Origin: Pigoraptor vietnamica
Taxonomy: Eukaryota; Opisthokonta; Filasterea
Assembly (NCBI GenBank): GCA_943704525.1
Contig: CALSCQ010003244.1
Span: forward strand, 1 to 25,293
Length of the DNA: 25,293 nucleotides
Reading direction: 5' to 3'
A model generated the notes under the pieces. The model saw nothing but the letters and a program-made list of their open reading frames with translations. It did not search any database and was not told the DNA's origin. The position numbers and the translations under genes were made by a program. Below, piece by piece: positions 9,384 through 19,682 of this stretch (the first letter of the stretch is position 1; each line of letters opens with the position of its first letter).

Positions 9384-12300
9384 CTACTTTTCGCGCTCGA
9401 CCCTCCACTCAATCACAGCGCCGTCGCGCCCACCAACAGACACGGCGCGGGTGCTGTCCAAGAGCACGACCGCTGCCACGGCCGACACGTGACCGCCGCT
9501 CATCTTCGGCAGTCCGTCCTTGTCTCCATGAGCGCGCTTCTCTGCGTAAGGGAACGCCGCGACGCCGACAGCGCCCCAGCTATACCCGAGCACAGCCGCG
9601 GTGACGCCGTCGCACTCGCGCACGTCGGACGCATCCACCCGGCCGGAATCGACCGCATTCATAGCGTCCTCCCACGCACCCCGGAAGTCGCGCCCCACGC
9701 CGCACGTGTGCGTCGCCCACTCAATGTCCATGTTGTTCGCAGACACCGCCGCCGACAGCTTGTTGAGCGAAAGAGCGCCGCCTTCGTCGCCCGACGCGCC
9801 GTCCTCGGCAATTGCCTCCTGCAGCACCCAGTAGATAATGTGTCCGTCCGCGCAGCGCGTGCGCAGGCGGCGTGATTCTTGGTCCCAATCCATGTGAGTG
9901 ATCATGTTGGCGTGACCGCGCCCAGACGCGAACGTCGGCATCGGATTCGAGAGGAGGTGGGCGGCGCGCGCCACCTTCAGTTCGCCAGAGTGAGTTCCGA
10001 CGGCCACAAATTTCCCGCACGGCGAACACCGGAGCGAGTGCACGCACGAGCGGACCGTCGTGAGCGCCTTGAGCGGTGCGTGGACGACCGGGAGCGACTC
10101 TGCCTTCACGGTCGACTTGTTATCGGCGAGTCCCATTGTGGACTTTGCGAGGCTCGACGTGCTCCCCGACAGCTCCATGGCACTGCCCGCGCCGCCACTC
10201 GCGGCCGCCAGCTTAAGCATGCTGTCCGTGATGTTAATCTTGTCCAGACTCCCGAGGCTGCCCTTGCTGCCAACCTTCGACTTGGTCGTCAGCCCGTTCA
10301 CGTTCGTCGCGCTGCCGAGGTTCGAGCGGCTCCCGCTCTGGTTCCTGTCGGGGGTCAGTCGCCCCGCCGCAGACCCGCTCCGCACAATGCCCGCCGCAGA
10401 CCCGCTCCGCACAATGCCGGGCGCAGGAGAACCCGTGCGTAGCGGCGGGCCCTCTTTCGTTATGTCCACAACAGATCGCACCGCGGCGGACCGCGCCGAA
10501 GCCAGAAGGGATCGAAGAGAGTCTGCCCGCAGTGCCCACACCGACCCGTCCTTGCCAGCCGCAAACAGCGCCGACCCGTCTGGCGAAAACGAGAGGCAAC
10601 GCACGCTGCCTTCGCCGTGCCCCGCGTCCACGCGCACCTCCGCCACGGGGAGAGAGCGACCGGCCCGCCACAGAAGAATCCGCCCGTCGTCACCGCCAGT
10701 CGCATAGTCTGCGCCAAACGCGTGGCCGGCGGGCGGGACGGCATCAAGTCCCCACACTTCCAACATGTGCAGCGTCGAGTGGTGGCGAGCGACGAGCCCG
10801 CTCGAGGGCCCCAGGGTGAGCGTACCCCGCGCCACGTCCACTGCAAGCCGCACGAGCGAACCGTCTTCCAACAGCGCCACGACCTCTCCGTTCAGACAGT
10901 CGATCGAGCGCACCCCTATTTTCCGGCACACCGTGGGCGCGTGCTCTGACGAACCGCGCAGAGCCGTCGCAATGGAGAGGGACGCAAGCGGCTGGAGATC
11001 TTCGCTCCAAAGCTTCACCTCTCCGTCGAGGCTACCGGACAAGAAATGTCCGTTCCGACCGCACGACACCAGCGCAGTCACGTGCGCAGAGTGTGCCTTG
11101 ACGTCCCCGACGACCTGCCCGTTGAGCCAGGCCACCAGCGCGCCGTCAATCCCGCCTGTTACAAAGACGCCCTTGGCAGTGCAGCACATGCAGAACATCG
11201 TCCTCCGCTTTCGCCCCTGCAAACCCTGTCCCTCCGCGGATTTTGCGGGCGCGCCGCTCGGGGCCGTGGCCTCGTTGCCCTCAATGGTCGTCCCGTCCTT
11301 CGACCAGAACATGACGTGCTTCACGCCGCACGTGGCATACGCGTTGCCGGCGGGGTCGCGCACGTCAAAGCGCGCGGTGAAGACGTGGTCCTCGTGCGCA
11401 GAGTATTGCGCGACGATTTGGCCCGTCCGCCACTGCCAGAGTGTCAGCTGCGGATGGAATTTGGCGGTTCGTCAGCGTTACGTTACAAGTTCCGCAGGCG
11501 CACACATACACACACGACGAGATGTCGGATAAGCTTAATCCATGACGGCTGTCCATCGGCTGCGCTATACACTTAATGAGTGAGAGCGAGACTGACGACA
11601 CGCCTATGCCGATCGTGTAACCGTTGGGCACAACAGAGCACAGATGAACGCGCACCGTGCACAGTCGGTCGTCGCACACGGTCATGAGGAGCGTCCCGTC
11701 CGGCGAGAACGCCATCGTGACGACGTTGCCCTGCACGCCGACGAGATCAATCGCAGACAGCGTCTCGAGCGTGTCCACGGCCCACACGAGAATCTTCTTC
11801 TCCCTCACAGATCCCGCCGTCGCAGCGATCGTGCGGCACGGGTGCGCAGCAATGCAAAGAATGTCCGACTCGTGCTCGGAGTAGAACCGCTGCCCGCCCG
11901 TGTTCGGGTCCAGCACAATCGCCATGCGCCCGCTGAAGAACACATAGTCGTTGTGTCGAGACACAAACACGGCGTCGCGGACTTCTCGCGTGCGCGCGCC
12001 GCGTACTCGCTCCGGCGAGGTCCTCCACGAAGCCACCCGCAAAGGCGCGGAATTGGCCGCTTCCGACCCGGCCTCCACCGTCGACACTGCCCCGTCCTGC
12101 TCCGCCGGTCGTCCGGACGCCGTCTCTTCAAACCACGGGGGAATGCGCCGCGCCGTGAGGTCGCGCTTCGAGCCGCGGAGGCTCATCGTAGAGACGGAGG
12201 GGGCCGCAAAGAGGTCGTGCACGTCCGGACTGATGACCTCCGACTCGATGGCCTCCTCGTCCTCAATTTCGTCGACGACAATGTCCGGGGACGCATAGCC

Positions 12301-13306
12301 GTCGTCGGTGAGCTCGATCATGTTCACGCAGGACCTGCTCACGCGCCGCCCGCCCCATTGCGCGTGGTTGTACGAGACGGTGAGGCGGCCACTGCGATAC
12401 GCGGAGGCGCGTGGATAATAGAGTGGAGATGAGCACGTGTGCGTGAAACAGCAGAGCAGGTGATGCAAAGTCGAATGGCACTCTGCTAACGCACAGTGGC
12501 CGCGAGGGTGAGGGCCACGTTAGACGTCAATAGACACCAAGCCATACGCGCGCGCGCACTCCCAATGAGCCACGCACTCGCACTCGCGTAAACATCGGCA
12601 AAGAGAGGGAAGGGGGTAATCCACTCACCGAACACCGCCATTCTCATCCAGCAACTCCAAAGGGACATTTTTCGCTTCCGACGCCTTGAGACTCGAGACA
12701 TCGATAAAGGTGGACCCAAGACACGCGTCCTCGTTCACGAAAAAGCTGTGCAACCACACTTCGATGTCGATGTGCATGTCGCTGTGCGGCAATTGAGAGC
12801 GAGTCTCAGCGAAAGCGGTCGTCTTACGCATGCATACAAACGCAATATTGCACACAACACAACACATCAAACAAACAAAGAGTGGTGCGAGTCCAAAGAC
12901 GCGCAAACACGCGGCAATACATTCGTGGCCCACCTCTGCACTCCGCTGAGCTCAAACACAAACGACTCGTCCCAACTCGGCTCGCGCGAGTGCGACAGCG
13001 TCTTTGTGCGGACTTCGCTTCCCCCATGGGTCAATATCACGTGCGGCCGAAAGGGCTCTGTTTAAAAAAGGCACGAGGATACGCACGCGTAAGTGGCATG
13101 ACCTCTCGCACGAAGGGCAGACACAATGGCCAATCAACAACCGTTACACAGCCACATCGACACCCACCCGGAATGGATCCCGCGTCCAAAATGACGCATC
13201 CGAGCACGGTGAGCTTAAAGAGGCTCGGCTTGCCTTGTTTCAACTGCACAAGCGACCCAACCGGCGTGCTCTCCACCCCTGCCGCCGCCGCAGCGGGGTC
13301 GGCCAT
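9384..13306 (-). CDS. EML-like HELP/WD40 microtubule protein with an N-terminal C2 domain
   Basis: Exons 13306-13168, 13057-12934, 12781-12629, 12391-11656 and 11447-9384 total 3,216 bases, 1,071 residues; intron phases are 1, 2, 2, 0. Residues about 15-150 form a C2 domain (FKLTVLGCVILDAG, REPSWDESFVFEL, DIEVWLHSFF). Its last strand, GRLTVSYN, lies in the same exon as the EML part. An acidic linker follows, then a HELP-like segment (about 265-310) and two WD40 blocks. Recognisable EML blocks include HESDILCIAAHP, MAFSPDGT, GHANMITHMDWD and, near the end, ISVGG-like AVSVGGRDGAVIEWRVE. A Ser/Gly-rich insert of about 135 residues (near 713-848) interrupts the second propeller. EML proteins bind tubulin and stabilise microtubules, often in cilia. 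The C2 domain could add membrane or protein contacts. The canonical calcium-binding Asp residues are mostly missing, so Ca2+-independent binding is more likely. Confidence 0.85.
10363..10416 (-). repeat. 27-base in-frame tandem duplication inside the EML-like gene
   Basis: Two adjacent identical 27-base units (10363-10389, 10390-10416) encode GIVRSGSAA twice within the disordered Ser/Gly-rich insert. The perfect identity and in-frame length suggest a recent slippage event tolerated in a loop. Confidence 0.9.
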
Positions 13307-13909
13307 GGTCGAGATGCGATGTGCGCGCGCGTGCACGATAGCGGTACCACCGCCGCGGTACCTACACTTCGAAGGCACACGAACGCACTTGCACGCGTGC
13401 GCACACTAAGAAAAAGATTTCCCTGAAGAAAGCGTAAGAGCAGACGGAATCGCACTGCTCGCTTTGTACTGAATTGGGTACTCAACAGCTGCCGGTCTCC
13501 AAGGTGACATGTCACGTGATGGCCAATGATCACGTGATGACTCTGCACGTGACCAAGCGTCATCAAGTGACTAGATTGCGGCTCCTCAGTTCGTAATATT
13601 TTCAGTGAAAATGTATAGAATTTTCAATTTTATTAGTATTTATTTCTGTTCATGACGATCCCGGAAGGGTGACCTGTCCGTACTGACACGTCAGGATGGC
13701 TCAAAATGAGAGTGTGCAATGGCAGTCGCACACACAGCCCTTTTTTTCTCTTTCTCTCACACAGACGGCGCACACTTTCCCTCGCAAGAGACTTGCCCAC
13801 TGTGGTCGCCGTAACAGTCGTTCGTTGGAGACTCACCAACTCACTACGCTGCCATGTGGAGGTAGCTGAATCGTTTCGAATCGCCCAACTCGATCGTCGC
13901 CGCTCTCAA
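13307..13909. promoter_or_regulatory. Bidirectional promoter region with a cluster of three CACGTG boxes
   Basis: This spacer of about 600 bases lies between two divergent genes. CACGTG occurs at 13513-13518, 13531-13536 and 13546-13551, with a CCAAT at about 13523-13527 between the first two. The first two are embedded in TCACGTGAT palindromes, spaced 18 and 15 bases apart. An AT-rich stretch at about 13595-13650 follows, then pyrimidine-rich sequence before the plus-strand start. The spacing suggests bHLH-type factor sites, but function is inferred. No other gene is visible. Confidence 0.5.
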
Positions 13910-16900
13910 ATGGCGGGCATAATAACCGTCGTCTATCACCCGCCGCAACGCGTGGGACTGTGTGCCCCGCTGCAAGTGGAGCAGCTCGAACTGTCGCCCG
14001 GGGGCAACATTAACGTCGCATACTTGAAGGACGTGTTCCGCCTGAGTGTCGTGCGTAAGTGCGACGAGCGGGGAGAGAATGCCGTCGGCATCCCATACTC
14101 GCCCGCGACGGGCGATTCGCGCGGTCGATTTGACTCTGTCGGAACGCTCCATGTGACGGGGGATCCTGTGGATGACGGTGTGTGTCAAGAACAGTGCGTC
14201 ATGGAGTAATCTGTTACGTTTTGAGTGTGTGTGTCGTGGGGTAGAAAACATTGTGTGTCATTGAGTAATTTGTTACGTTTTGAGGACGCGTTTGAGGTCA
14301 TTGCTACGCTCACCCCCTTTCTAATTCTAATCGTCTCCCTGTTTTACACTCGATCGCCAGGAGGCCGACGAGTGTCCGCTGCGAGCACGTGCGCGGACTA
14401 TCACCCGAGTCCTCTCTCGTCAGTCGCTCCCTCAAACCACCCAAGCCCCTTCTCGCTAGACGTCGTGCCCAGCATGAGTCCCGACGTCGCCGCAGTGAGT
14501 GACGGCCGATCGCAACAGCGCCTCTTCCAATTCTCGCGGCCGCCTGCCGCCGCGCAATTGTTTACTTTGCACGATGCCTCCGGCGTTGCGTGCGAGTCGG
14601 ACTGCTGCAGCCTCGCCGGCGGCCAATGCGCCAGTCACGTGGGGGACGGCGCACAAAACCCGCACGGAGAGAGCCTCTTTGAGCTTCTCTCTCACCAGCT
14701 CGCGCGTGAAATGGATTTTGTGGATACGCCCGGCGACTCTGGGCACTCGACGTCGCTGTGCATGAGCCCTGCCGCCGCGCTCGACACGCCCGCGGACGCT
14801 TCGTTCCCCGTCCTCTCGGAAGAGGCCCTCGCGTCGCTCATGGCTTCTGACGCGCAGTCGATGCTGCACGGCGCCTTTGGGCCGGGCCTCGATTTTCTGT
14901 CGCACGAGTCACTGATGGGCGTGATTGAGAGCACGAACATCTCTGCGTGTCCGTCGCCGTCCCCAAGCAGCGTGCGCCGCGACTCTGCCGCATCGATGGT
15001 GCCGGACGTCGGCAGTCCCGTGGCCGACCTCATTTCGCGCGCCGATAATTTCGACGTGTCGCAGGAGCTCATCCCCGCCGGCACTGGGCGCTTGCCCGGC
15101 ATACCGGAGGGCGCTGCGCTCGTCACGCCTCAGACGACGCGAGCGAGTGAGCGATACAGCGTCTTCTTGCGAAAGCACGTGTGGTACGGCCCCGGTGAAG
15201 TCATGCTGACGCTCGGTCCGGGACGTCCTGACGTGGCTAACAGGCGCGTTGTGGCCGGTGGGAAGGGTTCCCTACCGCGTCGCGGATCGATGCCGCCGCT
15301 CGTGCTGACGGCCGAAGTGTTTCCGTCGGCCGAGCCCATCCGCGTGTGTCCAAAGTGTGCGACGAACACGTGCAAGGGCCGCACGATCCGACTCACGCTG
15401 CCCGCGGAGGAGTACCGCGTCGAGTCTGCGTTTGTGGGCGGAGACGTCAACGAGCACCACCAGTTTCTCTGGTGCTTTGCGAACATTGGTACGGCGTGCG
15501 TCGCGTACCCCTTCTCCGTTCACTTTGCGCTCTCGGAGCACGGCTACCCCGTCGCCAGCTGGGTGATTGACGAGGGGCAGCTCGATCTGCGCATCAAGCG
15601 GAAGGACAGCGTCAAGAGCCTTCGATTGGCGGGGGCCAAGGGACACACAGAGGACCTCGCGACGCTGTTTGCGGACGGCATCTCGTTCGCGCGGCAGATG
15701 GACTATGGTCACGTGGTGGGCCTGCGCACGACCGAGAACCTCATGTTCCGCGTGTGGGAGGGGATCCCGGGCGAGGCACCGATGTCCGAAGCGCTGCGCA
15801 CGACCGTGTGCATGCGGCCGCCCGCCGCGACGTACTGGAGCGCGGTGCGTATTGTTGGGATGCGTGCTCGTGTTGAAGAGTAGCCCGTTCTTCCCCTCCG
15901 TTCTCGTTTTGTCACTGCCATATCGTTTTGAATATCCACATTCGGAAACTCACTCGATTCCCACTGCCGCATTTGACCCTCGCAGGTCGTGCTGCACCAG
16001 ATGGAGCAGTACGGCGATGCGCTGCGCACGTGCGCCGCGGCCCTCCGTGCGTCCGGGTGGGCCGTGAAGCTGCCCGTGCTCGTGCCGAACATGCCCGACA
16101 CGCTCCCAATCGCCGCCGCCACGCTCGTCGCAGAGGCCGTGATGCTGTCCACCGCAAGTGGGCGGCCGCTCGGCAGCGACGAAATTGACGTCATTCGCCT
16201 CATTGCGTCAATTGCCCGCGATGCCGAGGACGACTGGACGCCCGGCTGCCGAGAGCTCGTCGACTGGATCGCGCGCGCCAGTTACTGCGACTCGGTCTAC
16301 CTCAAGGCGCGCATTGCGGCGGCAAGCGGCGCGCCGGACGCGCAGGCGACCGCGCTCGAGGACTGTCGGGAGGCGATAGGGACCCTGACGTCACTTGCGC
16401 CGATAACGACGGACCACGGGACGCGCAACCTTTTGGCCAATCTGCACGACCTCGCCGGGTGGCTGTGCGGACGGTTTGGGCTGTGGGACGACAAGGTGCG
16501 GCACCACATCTCCGCGCTCGAGTGGCGGGTGAAGGGCCGCCGAAAGTTTGAGATTCCGTGGCACGACCAGGCCCTCGGCTCGAGCTTCATGTCGTTTGCG
16601 CTCATCGCCAAGTCCATCGAGACGGCCGGAGGGTCGCAGTCCGGACAGCTCGCCCTCGCAAACGCATCGCAGACGTTCTCGCGGCTGCTGACGACCGCCG
16701 GGTCGTCGTCGTCCTCTGCGTCGTCGTCCGTGTCTGACGCCGCGAGCCACGATGGCGAGTCGACGGTTGAGGGGCTGCCCCTTGGGCCGTTGATGATGAT
16801 CACGCGCGCCAAGCGGTGCCAGGAAGACTCGTTTCGCTTCGAGAGGGCTCACTTGGACCTGCTGCGCATCTCGAACCACGACAGCGTGCACACGCGCATT

Positions 16901-17311
16901 CTGCGGACGTTTGTTGCGCTGAGGGAAGCGAGGCTGCTGATGGCCAGTGGGCAGCCAATTGATAGGGTGAGTGGTGACCGCACGGGGTCAACTGTGTTAA
17001 CGCGCGTGCTCGTACACGCGACAGGCACTGTGTATCTACATATCTGTTGGCTGCAACTACACAACTACACAAGGGCGCAGTTCACTTGATCTGCGATCGG
17101 GATCATTTTTGCGATTACCTCTCAAGTGTGTCCCTGTGTCCTACACACGCAGGTGCTGGAAGACATGCGCCTCATTCGCGAGGCGTGCCATCGGCGCACA
17201 AAGGCCGACGCGCGCATCTACGACTCGATAGAACTCTTCCGTCGCGAGCTGGACGCGCAGTCAAAGGGAAACCCGCCCAAGCCCGTCCTCGCCCACTTGT
17301 TCAAGATGTAG
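13910..17311 (+). CDS. Orphan 963-residue protein, helical C-terminal half
   Basis: Exons 13910-14177, 14361-15844, 15986-16966 and 17153-17311 sum to 2,892 bases; intron phases 1, 0, 0. I do not recognise the family. Residues 1-90 look beta-rich. Residues 90-360 are Ser/Pro/Ala-rich and probably disordered. A folded region at about 375-584 has a CPKCATNTCKG cluster near 419 and alternating hydrophobic strands (FLWCFANIG, YPFSVHFALSEHG, LDLRIKRKD). Residues 585-810 and 845-963 are helical and could be TPR-like, with a Ser tract near 820-838 between them. The start at 13910 is the first ATG after an untranslated-looking leader; an in-frame ATG at 13706 lies upstream. Two genes split at intron 2 remain possible, though the frame is continuous. 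The last dozen codons are part of a tandem repeat that continues downstream. Confidence 0.75.
14194..14285. repeat. Tandem duplication within intron 1 of the orphan gene
   Basis: Two copies of about 32 bases (14194-14225 and 14254-14285), sharing GTAAT, TGTTACGTTTTGAG and flanking bases, are spaced 60 bases apart with a few mismatches. They lie inside the intron 14178-14360. Confidence 0.85.
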
Positions 17312-17490
17312 TGCGGCGTGGACACAAAATCGCCGGTCGTCCACCCAAGCCCGTCCTCGCCCTGGATTGTTTAAGACGTAGTGTGGCGTACATGTGGGGT
17401 GGTCACGAGCGCTCGTCGTCCACCCAAGCCCGTCCTCGCCCACTAGATGTAGAGCGGCGTACATGTGGGGTGGACCCAACCGCCGGTCGT
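17276..17490 (+). repeat. Degenerate minisatellite copying the gene's 3' end
   Basis: Three degenerate units start at 17276, 17344 and 17423 with CCCAAGCCCGTCCTCGCC and run on through versions of the TTCAAGATGTAG ending and a GTGCGGCGT-like tail. Spacing is 68 then 79 bases. The first unit encodes the last codons and stop of the upstream orphan gene; the other two are non-coding. Confidence 0.85.
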
Positions 17491-17745
17491 AGTTGGCGCC
17501 GCCTGTTGTCGTTCAGTGTGTGGATTTGCGCGTATTGGATGCGCGCAATAACATGCCGCCCTGTTCGACTTGACTCTGCCTTGCTTTCCATGTGCATGAC
17601 ACGTGGGTCAAATTGCCCTCTCGTCCATGCAGTTCTTCTTTACTTCAAATTGGAGCAGAGAAGCCACACAGAAACGAGGAGAGACGAAAAGACGAAAGAA
17701 CGGAGCCATACAAAAAAAGGGCGCGTAAACACGTCGAGTGACTGT
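17312..17745. other. Convergent intergenic spacer (3' regions)
   Basis: This spacer lies between the stop of the plus-strand orphan gene and the stop of the minus-strand cupredoxin. The first 180 bases are minisatellite copies. The rest is unremarkable, with a purine-rich patch at about 17660-17720. I see no gene in it and no clear AATAAA polyadenylation signal. Confidence 0.5.
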
Positions 17746-18697
17746 TCAGCTGCGGCACTGCGTGCCGTCGCAGTTCCACACGGCGCGAAGAGCATACGTC
17801 AGCGTGCCGGGGTCCCGCACGTGCAGGCCCGCGCGCGACACGCTGTACAGGCGGCCAGACGACGACGAAATCGTCATGGAAGGAGTCGGCGTGTCCGCGT
17901 TCAGCTGCGAGAACGGCGTCATGGCGAACGAGGCGCCGCCGTCGGTCGAGAAGTAGCAGCTCTGCGTGCCGGGGTCGCACATAATCACGCGATCGCCCGA
18001 CGTGTCGACGAGCGTGTACGCTCCCGTGATGCACTTGGGAAGCGTAACACCGCCCGTCGGCGCCGGCGTGTTCGCGGCCTTGCTGGCAGCGTTGAGGACG
18101 CTGGCGGCGTAGGCGGACGCGGACGCAAGAACAACGCTCGCGCTCGCAGCGGCGACCGACGCGGCACTCTGGATTGCCGCGACGGAGCTCGCAATGGCAG
18201 CCTGATTGGGGCTCACGACGATTGCCGCTTGCATGCCGAAGCTGCAGTGGGGCTGAGGGGCATATTTTGCGATCGAGTGGTTAGAAGAAGACTCAAAGGC
18301 AGACGAGGGGGCGCAGCTGTCGAGGCACAGCGCAAGTACACCACACACGAATCAAGCAGATGCAAAAGAGAGTGGATAAAAGGCCGTCGCCCACCTGGCA
18401 CGCATAGAAGAAAGCGCCGGCCTGCTCAAACTTGAACGTGAACACCGTGCCCGTGGACGCAGTCGCACCGGAGGAAAAGCCGCCGTTCTGCGGCGTGCAG
18501 CTGCCGGGGCCCGTCATCTGCACGACATTGTGGCCACTCCCCTGCCAGCGCCACGTGACAGTATCGCCGACCGTGATAGCCAGCGAGGAAGGGTCGAAAG
18601 TAAAGCCCCCGTTGGGTGCGACATTCACGTCCCAGTTCACGGCAGACGCAACCGACGCGCACGCGGCGAGCAGGAGGAGAGTGCGGACGAGCGCCAT
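17746..18697 (-). CDS. Secreted cupredoxin (plastocyanin-like), paralogue A
   Basis: Exons 18697-18395 and 18252-17746 join in phase 0 and give 269 residues. A signal peptide is clear (residues 1-19, MALVRTLLLLAACASVASA). A cupredoxin domain follows at about 20-115, with the complete type I copper set: H56 in SGHNVV, C100 in FYAC, H103 in PHC and M108. Such domains bind a single copper and usually carry electrons or act in extracellular copper enzymes. Next come an Ala/Ser-rich helical linker (about 115-160) and a C-terminal domain (about 165-269) with four Cys and an SSSSGR segment that I do not recognise. The intron lies between the Cys ligand and the Pro-His ligand. The next gene upstream is a close paralogue in the same orientation with the intron at the same site, so they arose by tandem duplication. 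Confidence 0.9.
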
Positions 18698-18796
18698 GGT
18701 TTGGACTGACGCTTTTCACCGCTTCGATGGAGCGGCGTGTCTTGTTCCAAATCGCAGAAATAAAAAACCTGGTTCTCTTAAAAGGTCGACGACAGG

Positions 18797-18831
<35 letters not shown>

Positions 18832-19682
18832 GCGCGAACGAGCGTGCGCGCTTGCTTGACGCGCATCCCGTATCGGACAAGTACTTATTTTTAGATTTTG
18901 CAAGAATGAAAATATGACGAATGATATTGTGGGTAATTCTGAATGAATACTATCGATAAGTCGAAATACATGGACATTGCCTGGTTTGGAAATCTACTAA
19001 TAAAGTCTATTCAAAAGCAAAGAAGGGATCGAATAAACTTTGCCGTGGAGAAAATAGCCACACTACGGTAAGTAGATACCGGCGGTTGTCTGGGTGACTT
19101 GTCTCGACATGTTTCTCGCCGGGCACCCCAACCCCAATCAGCCACTGAACGCCGGTTGTTAGCGAGGACGCTGTCCGTCTGTCAGTCCTCACCAAAGGCC
19201 GTCGGACTATTGCGATCGATAGCCATTTGTACATACTGTGGCGTAAGCCAACCCGAATCAGTAATGCTGATGCACCGCCGGACTGGCCAAGCCCCACTGG
19301 GCCCGCGCGCCAGTGGCGGCGGCGCCCCGAACTGACTGGCACTGCTGATGCAGCCCGCACGCAAGCGGTGCTGATTAGGACTGTCGGGTGGAACAAAGAT
19401 GCCGCTGCAGCGACCCGGCGTCGCCGGCCGCGAGTATACTGCACCGGCGTCGCTCGGCCGGCCCCGCCGGCACGGCGTGCGGACTCAGTGCGGCCGGGAG
19501 AACCACGGCCTTCTTCAGCCAGTTTCAGTGCCGGTATCGGCCGTCAGTGTCCGTCATCACAGGCCTAAAGTTTGACGAGTTGCTGGTAAAAAAATTCAAC
19601 GACGTACATTAAAACGACGACGCGGCGAAATTTCTAAAACTGGGGCTTAGCACTGCTGTCGCCGCCCGCGCCGACAGTCGGC
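18698..19682. other. Intergenic region between the cupredoxin paralogues
   Basis: About 985 bases hold the promoter of paralogue A and the 3' region of paralogue B. A (TG) microsatellite occupies 18798-18830. An AT-rich block (about 18880-19020) is followed by an unusual block (about 19020-19610) with balanced-to-GC-rich composition, GGC/CGG-rich segments and no TG runs or CACGTG. Open frames there on both strands show no family I know and no splice-supported gene. It may be decayed insert or untranslated RNA sequence. Confidence 0.45.
18798..18830. repeat. TG microsatellite upstream of cupredoxin A
   Basis: About 16 uninterrupted TG units lie roughly 100 bases upstream of the start codon of paralogue A, within its likely 5' UTR or promoter. 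Confidence 0.95.

Noticed and set aside
19007-19444. 145-residue minus-strand frame between the cupredoxins
   Set aside because: No recognisable domain, Arg/Ser/Val-rich composition, and frames of similar length occur on the other strand in the same place. Not enough for a gene call.
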